Of a DNA stretch of 64,000 nucleotides, positions 11,894 to 21,115 are shown piece after piece. Source of the stretch: Lenzites betulinus (Eukaryota; Basidiomycota; Agaricomycetes; Polyporales; Polyporaceae); contig JABYQU010000035.1 of the NCBI GenBank assembly GCA_022264855.1, positions 248,001-312,000 on the forward strand, given 5' to 3'. Below the pieces are notes generated by a model. The model made no database searches, was not told where the DNA came from, and saw nothing but the letters and a program-made list of their open reading frames with translations. A program made the translations under genes and the position numbers. Within the stretch, counting starts at the first letter, position 1. Each line of letters starts with the position of its first letter.

Positions 11894-13183
11894 CTACAAA
11901 TTGTTTCTGCGACGGAACTGGTCCATACTGTTCGATACCAATTGAGCCCGGGACTTATCGAAAGCATTCGAAATGAACAAAGGAAGGATCGCCTCGATCT
12001 TCCTCCAATACTCTAAAAATGACTTGGACTTCCAGCCGCCCTGTGTGGCGACGATGTCTGGGTGCGTGCCGCGTAGCAGAAGTTCCGTTGCTCCTCCGAT
12101 GCGGAAACAATGCCCGGTTAGCTTGCCTAGGCTGGCGTTTTCCCACACGGTGTTGCATCGATTGAGGAACCAATCGCGTGTCATGGGCGCCCAGCCATCC
12201 GACTCGCCGGAGCACTCGAAAGCAAAGAGAGGGGCGTGCGACGGTAGGCCACGGTTGATCGTTCGATGATGGATGAGCGCTGTGACCGGGTCCGTTGGGT
12301 CCGAGTTTGCGGTCAGGATGATGTCAGCGCCGTCCTTTTTGGTGGTTTTCGTCCAAGGAATGTGGAATACCGCGTACTTGACGCCGCTCGGCAGGACGCG
12401 GATGCCGACCTCTACGCCCGATTGCACGTTCTTGGCAGCATCGAAGCCCGCCCTTGACGGCAGGATCAATTCGCCTAGTCTCCTGCAGCCCCAAAAGGCT
12501 GAGCAGGCTACCGCGAACACGGCTGCGTCGAACGTGTTCGACAGGTTCAGTCCTATGAACAGTGCGTGCATGTGCTCCAACGTTACTGGAGGTCGTTTCG
12601 GTAAGGGCGGAGGTTCGAGCTTCTTAGCTCCTTTTTTCGCGTAGGAGAGGATACTGCTGCCCTGCCAGCGCGCGCCGTTGATGGCGTGCCAGATGGATAG
12701 CCCCGATAGCCAGCTCCCGATCGTGTCGTAGCGCACCAGGCCTGCGTGCCTGGCTACGAACGCCGCTATCAACGGTTCTGATGCGGGCATGCGGTCCTTC
12801 TCCGCAACGTGGTAGTCGTCACAGAATTGCGTAAACCGGAGTAGGCCGGCGCCATAGTTCTTTTTCGTACGGATGTCCAAGCCTTCCGCGATGACGTGTA
12901 TGAGGTTCGAGGCTGCTGCCGGAGAGACGAGAGTGGAGAGTTGTTGATGAAAGGAAGCTGCATGCGGGGACGTCCAAGATGTAATGCGCTCGTCCGCGAG
13001 GACAAACGGTCGTAGTGGTGACTTCGCCACTACGTTTTGAGGTTGTGGTCGACGCGGTTTGCGTGCGACTGGTGTTCGCGACGATGATTTCGCTACGGAG
13101 GTCCCGACCCGGACAACCGCGCTCGATAATCCACCAGTGGACGCGCCCGACGGAGGGGCTAGGGTCGTGTTCCTGCTAGACAT
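11894..13183 (-). CDS. Tyrosine recombinase of the Ngaro-like element
   Basis: Integrase-like enzyme that inserts the circular cDNA by site-specific recombination. The 429-residue frame starts at the ATG at 13183, whose first 8 bases overlap the end of the RT frame (ATGTCTAG), suggesting coupled re-initiation. The N-terminal part resembles a SAM-like DNA-binding region (FTQFCDDYHV, with SWLSGLSIWHAI further on). Catalytic residues are visible: Arg in FWGCRRLGEL, the His-x-x-Arg box in LTGHCFRIGGATELL, and the nucleophile Tyr in KSFLEYWRKIEAILP. The frame has no stop or shift, so the protein could still be functional. Confidence 0.9.
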   Translation of the reverse strand: MSSRNTTLAPPSGASTGGLSSAVVRVGTSVAKSSSRTPVARKPRRPQPQNVVAKSPLRPFVLADERITSWTSPHAASFHQQLSTLVSPAAASNLIHVIAEGLDIRTKKNYGAGLLRFTQFCDDYHVAEKDRMPASEPLIAAFVARHAGLVRYDTIGSWLSGLSIWHAINGARWQGSSILSYAKKGAKKLEPPPLPKRPPVTLEHMHALFIGLNLSNTFDAAVFAVACSAFWGCRRLGELILPSRAGFDAAKNVQSGVEVGIRVLPSGVKYAVFHIPWTKTTKKDGADIILTANSDPTDPVTALIHHRTINRGLPSHAPLFAFECSGESDGWAPMTRDWFLNRCNTVWENASLGKLTGHCFRIGGATELLLRGTHPDIVATQGGWKSKSFLEYWRKIEAILPLFISNAFDKSRAQLVSNSMDQFRRRNNL

Positions 13184-15156
13184 GGGCAAGGAACGTTGCT
13201 AGCTCCGGCGGGAGTTCGAATTTGCTGCGGAAACGACGAAGGGATTTGACCGGTATGCCGCGAGACACCGGATCTGCTCGATTGATCTTGGTATTGACGT
13301 ATTCTGGGTGCGCGATGATGTTGTTCGCCATGCACAGGTACTCTGTCCGGCGAATTGATAAGTTCACTTGCCAGTTACGGCTGCGACCTTTCCGGAAAGC
13401 TTGGATAACGCCTTCGTTATCGCTTCGAATGCGGAAGTCCGCGTTCTTCCAGCCCAACTCCTCGAGCCGCCTCATCAGAAGCTCTATCGCCACCATCTCG
13501 GCCCAACCAATGTCCCTTCCCTGCGCGTGCCAGTGCGCGTACGGGACCGCCCATTTCCATGCGTCCCACTCATTGCCCATCACCAGGCCAATGCCCCAAT
13601 CCGACGAGGCGTCGACCCATAGATCAAGATCTCGCGCTTCCCCCCGCGGGACTAACTCTCGCTTGGCGCTCGGCCGTGCGAGGATCGCCTTCCACCACTT
13701 CATGTCTGACACGACCGACTTCGGAGGATAGCGCAGCGCGTGTTCGCTCGGATAGGTCGCAACAAACGCGCATAGCCCCGCCAGATACGAACGCCCCGAC
13801 GGGTACACGAATGCACAATGTGAGAGCGTACCGTTTAGCTGTTGCACGGCTTTCAGGCCGACGCGTCCCGCGCCTCCTTTCGCCTGCGCCAACATCGCGT
13901 CTACTCGCGTCGCGTACTTGTTGCGCTTGTGGTCCGACAGCGAGACTGTCTTGTTCTCGAGATCCCATGCGAATCCGGCGTACTCTCCCGTGAAAGCATG
14001 GCTCGCCCATTTCTCCTGGTGCAACGGAACGCCAAGCGTCCCCGCGAGATCGAAGATGTCGGAGATCGAGTGGCCGTAGATCCATTCGCCCGGCGCGGGC
14101 CCCGCGCCGATTGGGAATCTGATATTGTTCAAGTCGTCGACCCATTTCTTGTTGATGCCCCACCCCCGCGCCTCGATCAGGGCTACGAAGGGATCCATGA
14201 CGGCTCCTTGAAGGCCGCAACCCGAGGCAACTCCGAAGCCACAGACGTGATCGAGCAAGAACTGCCCCTCGCGGCATTGGATGACGAGGAAAGGTTTGTG
14301 CGCCGGCAGGATAGGTATCCTCCGGAAAGCTGAGTCGATGTCCAGCGTGGCCATCTGTGCACCCGGAGGCGCGTTCGCGATCTGTGGCGCGACGTTAGAG
14401 TTGCTCTCAACTACGGGTGTTCGCTCGATCATTTGCGCGGTACGCTCCGGTTCTCAACGCGTTGTCACTGCGCATCGCGCTCCGCTCCTTCAGAGCTAAC
14501 TCTGCGCTATCTCTGTGCCACTCGCACTGCGCTATCCAAGGCCAACGCCTGATGAATCCGTGCCCGCGCACTTTTTCTCTGCCCAGCGGCTTCACGCGAC
14601 CCGCGTCGCGATCCCCTGTGCCATCGCACTTCCGTAGAAATATACTCACTATTTCTGCGACTTCTGATGCCGTTCCCCATTCCGTCGGGAAGTCGTCGGA
14701 GTCTATCATGTCGTTGACGGAGATCCCGAACTCGTCGGGGAACGAGCAGTTTTGAATAAGCCTCCACTTCCCAGCGGAGCCGGCCTTCTCCACGACCGAC
14801 AGCGGCGATGATCGGAAGTGGCCTCCCAAGATCTCCTCGAGTTGCGTCCGCGTGTACGGCCCCGTCATGTGCCCTAGGCCCACCTGCTCCCGGACGTATT
14901 CCTCGATGAAGTCCATGTGTTCTTTTCCCCCCTTGTGGTTTTCCGGCGTAAACGTACGCGTCAACGGCTCCATATCCCCGATCGGGAAACCGCATCGTAA
15001 CCTCGTCGGGAGGTAGCTGAACGCCTCCCAGATCCCCCACTTCCGTAACTCCGCCTCGAAGACCTCCGCGCGATAGGGTGTGATGATGCGGTCCCTCTCA
15101 GAGGCACCGCTTACTGCCGGCGTGATGACCGGTGGCCCCGCAGAAGGAGCAGACAT
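13176..15156 (-). CDS. Reverse transcriptase/RNase H of the Ngaro-like element, split by a 268-bp intron
   Basis: Polymerase that copies element RNA. Two exons, 14650-15156 and 13176-14381, join across a GT-AG intron (14382-14649) to give 570 residues if the ATG at 15156 is used; that start overlaps the gag end by 59 bp. The join restores the block EVAEI-IANAPPGAQMATLDIDSAF, where neither exon alone is complete. RT motifs: WRLIQNCSFPD, the first Asp in ATLDIDSAF, and WVDD as the catalytic YxDD equivalent. RNase H acidic residues lie in LWVDASSDWGIGLVMG, GWAEMVAIELL, RSDNEGVIQAF and NRADPVSRG. The exact start is uncertain. Confidence 0.88.
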
Positions 15157-15405
15157 GGGGGGCGTTGCCCCCGGGGCACCGATAGTTGTCGCAAGGCGTT
15201 TTCCCGCTGGCGTTCCAAGAAGTGCAGAGTGGTCCTCCCCCTGAGACGGCGAACAGCTGTCCACGCGAGTAGGTTGAGTAGGCGGCTTTTCCGTTGGGGA
15301 GCTGCGTGCGCGTGCAGGCGTCGGCCCGATGTCCGTTCTGGGCGCAGATGAGGCAGAGGGGCCCGCCGGACGAAGGCGACCTGCCTCGACGAAAGGACTG
15401 GTTCC
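15098..15405 (-). CDS. Gag C-terminal fragment with two zinc knuckles
   Basis: The frame ending at 15098 contains a classic CX2CX4HX4C knuckle (CLICAQNGHRADAC) and a second, slightly longer one (CSFCGATGHHAGSKRC, CX2CX4HX6C), as in nucleic-acid-binding gag proteins. The N-terminal part is missing because the element stops at 15405. Beyond that point the frame runs in phase into F-box intron and exon sequence of the right-hand repeat. Confidence 0.82.
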
Positions 15406-17086
15406 TTTCTGCGATATCTGACATGGCAACGTACCTCATAGACTGGAACACCCGGAAGATGCGTGGGCCGGGATTGATGACCGTCAACCGTTCGAGCTGC
15501 GGCAACACATCGGGGTGCACGTCGTCGAGCCCCGCACCGCAACCCCCCCGGAGGGAGAGTTCCCGCAGGTGCGGGAACTTGAGGAAGTCCCGGGGCGCAA
15601 AGGGGACAGCCTGCGCGTGATGCTCGTGCGCCTGCTCCAGCTTGCTCACTTGTCCCTCCGGGAGACATTTGGCGTGCCCTAGCAAGACAGGGAAGTGGAA
15701 AGACAGGACGCGTTCGAGGTTCTTCATCATAGGGATAGTGATTGGAGCTGAATGCCCTGAGAGCACGAGCGTCTCCGGCACGAATATCTCCCGCACGAAC
15801 GCAGCGAGGACGGCGGAGGATTGCACGCGGTAGATAAACCCATATACTGCGCGTTCGGAGGGAAGATAGGGGACCGTATACAGATATGGAATACCTAGCC
15901 GCTGCGCGTCCTCTTGAGTTTCGTGTTCGATCACCAAAGAAATCCCAGGGAGCACGTACGTGGAATCGTTTGTTGACAAGGACGACGTTCCGGCGCGCAG
16001 TATTGGCCCTCACTTCGGCGGGTCGATGGAAAAATCCTACGGTAAGCGCGGGATAGGTGTTCCGATGGATGTCGGTAACACGGTCGAGTATCTGGGACCA
16101 GACTTTGTCCGGAAGGTCTAGGAGCTTGGATGCCCCTTCTGGTAAATCCGCGCGCAGCTGCAGAAGATCTGTCCAACGTATCATGCTAAGCAAAAAACAT
16201 GAGCATTTCTGCCGAACTCCAGGGAAGCGGAATACGTTTATGCACGCACTTCTTCCCCTCACCGAGCACTACCTTTTCGCGGTCTATGCGAGACAGCTGG
16301 TTCGGGTATTGTTTCCAGTTCTCGAGCCAGTTGTTCCCGTCTCGGATCTGAATGGTTTTCAAAGAAGGGTTGTCAGGGCAGAAGGGCCGGAAAGACGTCG
16401 TGCTGATGTATTCGAGAGACGAAAGCTCTTTCAGGCTTGTCTCTATCGACCCTGCCGACATGAAATAGAGGCTTGTGTCGATACGTTTCTAGGCCGGCGT
16501 TCGCCACTGTCAGCACGTGTAATGTACGGATGCATAGACCGTGTCGACGTACGAGGTTCGTCCAACTGGGAAAGGCCGCGGCGACCGCAGCGTACAGAGA
16601 CATGGTGTTCTGCGCCGTCAGGTGTCCCCCTGGCGTAGCCTTGAGATATAGTCTCGAGGGGTTGATTCTTTGAAGACCACGCTTGAGGCCGGACGCGCTG
16701 TCATCCAAGGATATGTCAAACCCAATGAACAGGGTGTGGATGTTCGGGCCGGCCGCTAGAAGTTGGTTGAAACGATTGTTGTAGCCGCCCTCGATGCGCA
16801 GGCGACGGAGGTATGTGCCTTGTTTGATTCCTCTTCCGTTGACTTTGCCCGCGGCGCCAGCTAGCGCGTTCACTTGGCGTTTCGTGCGCAATATGGCGGA
16901 CTCGTACAGCGCGGGCTCCCCCAGGTAGTGCCATCGCTTGGAAACTAGAAGCAGGTGAGGTACGGTGGAACGCGGGGTCCCTGCGAACGACGTTGACGAT
17001 CCCCAGGATTCGAATGTATCGGAAGGGACAACGAGGGCCAGGTACAGTATGAGCTCCAAGATTTCGTCGGGGACATTTTCTGTCAT
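15406..17086 (-). pseudogene. F-box gene, truncated second copy
   Basis: Same sequence as the intact F-box gene from its ATG (17086) through exon 4 and part of intron 4. There it ends abruptly at 15406 where the retroelement begins. Exons 5-8 and the intron 4 acceptor are absent, so the normal product cannot be made. If intron 4 is retained, the exon 4 frame continues without a stop into the gag fragment and ends at 15098, giving a potential F-box/gag fusion. The promoter region is also duplicated, so transcription is plausible. Confidence 0.9.
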
Positions 17087-17380
17087 GGTTGGAGTTGATC
17101 GCAAGCCGGTGGCTGTGAGATTTGGAAGTGATTGTGAGCGTCGCTTTTGTACTTGGGCGTCATTGCGCCCTGCAAGATCAGTACGTATTTGAATGAAGAT
17201 CGCGGAACGGTAACATATGCATGTGATCGGATGCATGGGACGCCGGACGTGGCCGCCCAGGTCTTGTTGTAAGCTACCACGAATCGGAACGCGACAGCGG
17301 TTGGGGCAAAGTCCCCGCAAACTGGCACGACAAACATTTCGTCGTGATTATCATCATGTGCGCGCGGAAGGACGTGTTTA

Positions 17381-18840
17381 TCAGGCCCCCAGGGAATTGG
17401 CTGAACCACTGACGTCAAAGCTCTCCCATGCTTGTCCGCTAACAACCCAACCTTCGAATGGACAACCTGTACCTCTCAGGGCCGCCTTTGCTGATTGATA
17501 GCCTACTGCTTCGAGTTTGCTTTCATAGTAGGTCCTATGGCTACGCCGGGTTTAGCCATTCCCATACTAGTGCGATAGCATGCGTTGGGGACACGTACGG
17601 TGAATCAGACACGCCGACTTGCTTCGTTATTTTGTCATACAATCCGTACATCGATAGCTTGGATAGGACAGGCCTTGTGAAACAAGTCGTTTAAGTGCAT
17701 GTCCAACAGTGAATAGTAATGTTCTCACCTAAACTTGGGATTCTGTCGATGTTTCGGAGACACCCCGCGTCTGTAGCCATTTATTAGAATATCGCTCTCA
17801 CGAGGAGATCCAGCAACAAAGCATAACGCTGCCAAATGTAAGCCTACGGCAGTGATCACATGTATGCAGATCTTACAGTCGTTGCAGGCGGATACCGTGG
17901 GTGTCGGAGAAGCATAGCGTGAATGGACGAAGGGCATTGAGGTGAACTCGACTGAAGGCTTGTTGAGTTTGTAGGGCGCTACAAGACCTGCACTTACATT
18001 ATGAGGTATTTCTACTTCGTAGAAGGATGACTGACAACCTACCATCAATGTGGGATAATCTCGCATACAAGGCCCTCGCGCAATCTACGGCTACCGTTTC
18101 GCGCATATCTTGGGGAACCTCCCCGATGACAATCCGACTGATGTAAATCGGCCGTAGCATACGGGAAGCCAGTGCACCTTGTATACCGAGGACGTTCCAC
18201 GATGCTATCTTGTCGCTGCAAGACATGGAGAGCGTGGGAGGAGAATCAGCGCGACCTGGCTTGGTACGCATAACGCCATACAGTGAGTAGTTGTCGCGCC
18301 CTCTCGATGTCGCGTTTAGAGGCCTCTCAGGATGTTCTGTAGAATCTTTCAATGCGGCCATCACTGCAACCTGAAAGGAGGCTAAGTAACGCGTCGATGC
18401 GTCTCCACCTGAACAGACGGAGTCAGCCGAACGCTGCTGATTGATTATCCCAACAATACCATACATGGGACGGTGGAGATATACATGTCCAATTCGGCCT
18501 CTTCGCGTAACGAGAATGTACCATCCTCGTGTTTGGACAGCCAGTACGATGTACCGTCCAAGGAGCAGAGCCGTCCTATCTCTTCCAGTAACCATCGTAT
18601 GAACCCACGTCTGGCTAGAACCTCGGCGTGGCTGTCATGGAGAGCGTCCCCTTCCTTTGGTAGTCGTGCGGCCGGTAGACACTTCGAGCCTGTACCAAGG
18701 GATACGACTTGCGTTTTCTCCGAGGTGCGCAAAACGAATCCCGCCAAAATCGTAAATTGACCGTCGGGAGGTTTAAAATTGAGTTGCGAGTACGCGGCAA
18801 GCACCAGGGAAGCGACCGCGTCCGGAGAGTCCTCCGGCAT
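17381..18840 (-). CDS. TAD1: tRNA-specific adenosine deaminase TAD1 (ADAT1), copy 2
   Basis: Indistinguishable from the copy at 9879-11338, with all six exons and the HAE, PCGDAS and CSDK zinc/catalytic boxes intact. Only this copy retains the unique upstream DNA beyond 18948. The left copy keeps just 108 bp of shared upstream sequence before retroelement DNA begins. This copy is thus the likelier one with its native promoter, while the left copy may be driven by element sequence or be silent. That expression difference is inference. Confidence 0.92.
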
Positions 18841-19330
18841 GCATATCCCTAGCTCTGAGCAACAGTCAGGACTTGTGTAAGACGGAGAGTTTGTGGATCG
18901 AGGCTAGCTGAAGGGTCCGAGAGGAAAAGCCTGCGTGACAATGAACGTTGGTGCCTTGCTACTTCAGGTAGCGCCCCGTGACTGTGACACGCCGAGATGG
19001 GATCGACTGGGGCCGCTTGGCGTGACGCGTATCTGTGGAGGGCACCCGAGCTTATCCACTCGCCACCACAATGCCACGCCTTCGGTGTCCACAGTGCCTG
19101 CCAGGGGCATGTTTTCATTCTCTTTTCATTCTCGCAGCATGCTCATGACCGTCGAGGCACGCGATGACGTTGCTCACGAAAACACATAAGTATAGCCCGT
19201 CTTGAACTACTGTGTGGAACAATCACCTTGTACAACACGCACCACACTCTATCCGCGGACGACTACCTCACCCGCTATTCACTTGTTTACGTATCATAAC
19301 GCAGCATACCCAGCGCTCTTACGTCTCGCC
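18841..19330. promoter_or_regulatory. Divergent intergenic region between TAD1 and the Con-6-like gene
   Basis: 490 bp between outward-facing starts; the first 108 bp belong to repeat S. A short duplicated TTTTCATTCTC-type tract lies near 19115-19133. No gene seen. Confidence 0.4.
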
Positions 19331-19766
19331 ATGCCGTTCTTCACCCGCCATCATGAAACCCACGAGGCTACCACCCGTCGCACAGGAGGCTTCCGCTCCC
19401 GCTTCGGCAGAAAGGATCCAGATAGGGTCGCCGGCGGCTACAGTGAGTTCCCTTGCACAGTCTATTTGCCTGTCTGGTGACTCACCACCCCGCGTCGTGC
19501 GACCACAGAAGCGGCCCTGGCCAATCCCAACACCACGCACGCCGGCAGGCAACGCGCGAAACATGAGTTGAAGCTGATGGTGCGGCCCCTCTTCACACGT
19601 CCAGTTCGTTCTCGACGCTGACGGTCATTCGTCTGTCATGCAGGGTCGGGGAGACGAAGCTCATGTCCCCCTCATGACCAGGATCAAACGGTCGCTCGGA
19701 ATCCGTAGTACGCCGCGCCGCGAGGGGACACGCCGGTCTAGCAGGACGCTGAGGAAACGCCTCTGA
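19331..19766 (+). CDS. Small Con-6-like protein
   Basis: Three exons (introns 19443-19508, 19580-19643) give 101 residues, very basic. After a His/Thr/Arg-rich start (MPFFTRHHETHEATTRRTGG) comes DPDRVAGGYKAALANPNTT, then GRQRAKHELKLMGRGDEAHV. This resembles the short repeat of conidiation-specific protein 6 (NP repeat followed by a charged helix) and a family of small mushroom proteins. Con-6 proteins accumulate in conidia or stress but have no known biochemical role. No signal peptide or membrane segment. Assignment to the family is moderate; function is unknown. Confidence 0.7.
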
Positions 19767-20156
19767 ACGTTGGGCCTGTAGTCCTGATATCCTATATACC
19801 ACGAAGGACGTCTGTACGATTGTAATTCAGTAGCATATACAGGACATTTATGATACCCTCCCCTATATTCGACCTCCCAAGGGCCCTTTCCTCATGCTCA
19901 AATGAAAAGGAACTTGAATCAGCCATGTCCTGAAAATGTGGAATTCCTCATGCCCGAATAATGTACATGTTTCATGATATTGCTGTGAGTGAATAAAGAG
20001 GGCATCTACAGACACGAATGAAGATCGACCAATTGCCTGACCGGCAAGCGACTGAGTGATGCATACAGTTACATGGGGAGCAGAGTCTGAGCGCACGACT
20101 CGGACGATAACGTATGTACAATAAACGGAGGAATCAAGAGGGAGGGGGGGGGGCGT
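19767..20156. other. Convergent intergenic region
   Basis: 390 bp, AT-richer, between two 3' ends. A run of G (about 20141-20153) lies just before the next stop codon. Nothing else recognised. Confidence 0.4.
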
Positions 20157-21115
20157 TCAGCTCGACGAGAGTATGGGCTGCCATGTTCCCGGCGAGAGCT
20201 CCTCGAGGTGGTAGAGGACCAAGCGGTCCCAGGAGACGCCGATCATGTTCGTCTGCGCGAGAGGCGGGTGTCAGCAACGAGGTCCGCGAGACACGAGGTG
20301 GATGGACAGGCATGAACTGCGGGCGCACGCTTACCTGCAGGAAGTGGACGCACGCACGCGCAATGCGCCGCGCGACCGTCTGGAGCTCGATCCGCCCGTC
20401 GTACGTGTCCACCGGGAGCTCGTAGGTCATCGACTTGTAGCCCGGCCACTGTCAAACTCTCTCAGCACCTAATTGACCAGGAAGTTCAGACAAGCATCAG
20501 AAACCTACCTTGACTTTCAGAATGATCCGGCCCCGCGCATCCGCGTTCAGGTCGTACATGCTGTAGTCGTGATTGTTGGTGAGCTGGGCGTCGGACATCG
20601 CTTCGCCGAGGGTGATGCCGCTCCGGAAGCCGCCCTTGCGCTTGAACTTGATCACGCTCGAGCTCATGCGGCCGTAGCCGCCGTCAAATGCCGGGCGGCC
20701 CATCCTCGAGAGGGATCGCGACATCGAGGAGCGGCGGCGGCGCAGCTGGTTGAATGGACGATCGGCGTAGTAGGGGTCTCGCACATCGAGGTCGTCATAG
20801 GCTGAAAGAGAACCTCAGAATCATGACGAGTGATATGAGGGTTTGTTACTAACCTCTGCCGAACTGGCTGACCGTCCGTGAAGGAGCGTAGACGGGATAA
20901 GGGGTTTGAGGGTAAGCCTGTCGGGGTGCGGGGTTAGACGTATATACAGCACGTCGGATATAACTACATACCTCTCCGTAGGCACCCGCGTATATCGGCT
21001 CCTGGTACCCGAACTCAGTGGGGTGCACTCCGTAGGCGGGCGCGCCGTGAGACAAAGAGTGCTGAAGAGGGTATCCGAACTGGTTGTTGTAGCCGTCGTA
21101 GACGGAGTACGCCAT
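20157..21115 (-). CDS. Conserved Agaricomycete protein of unknown function (possibly DUF6741)
   Basis: Five exons (introns 20918-20971, 20802-20853, 20449-20508, 20253-20334) give 236 residues. The N-terminal 70 residues are rich in Tyr, Gly and Pro (MAYSVYDGYNNQFGYP). A basic Arg/Ser segment follows (NQLRRRRSSMSRSLSRMGRP), then a compact predicted alpha/beta domain: SSVIKFKRKGGFRSGITLGE, then the ARGRIILKVKWPGYKS segment and YDGRIELQTVARRIARAC. It ends with SWDRLVLYHLEELSPGTWQP. I recall this architecture from uncharacterised mushroom proteins with a DUF6741-type domain, but the label is from memory. No catalytic motif, signal peptide or membrane helix is apparent. Confidence 0.72.

Larger units (their letters stand above)
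11447..15405 (-). mobile_element. 5'-truncated Ngaro/DIRS-like tyrosine-recombinase retrotransposon
   Basis: On the minus strand it carries, in order, the C-terminal part of gag, reverse transcriptase with RNase H, and a tyrosine recombinase, followed by about 450 bp without coding. This order, the tyrosine recombinase in place of a DDE integrase, and the lack of a visible methyltransferase domain fit the Ngaro group of the DIRS order. The 5' end (15405) is cut inside gag, so the left terminal repeat and gag start are missing. It is sandwiched exactly between the two copies of the 3.5-kb repeat. The pol and recombinase frames are open. Confidence 0.9.
15406..18948. repeat. Direct repeat S, right copy (3,543 bp)
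   Basis: Second copy of 7904-11446. To its left is the retroelement; to its right is unique DNA with the upstream region of TAD1 and the Con-6-like gene. The simplest ancestral order is therefore left flank, one S, right flank. The near-perfect identity implies a recent event or an assembly artefact. Confidence 0.95.

Noticed and set aside
11447..15405. Classification as an LTR (Gypsy/Copia) or a DIRS element with methyltransferase
   Set aside because: No protease, DDE integrase or long terminal repeats; a tyrosine recombinase is present and no methyltransferase domain is visible.
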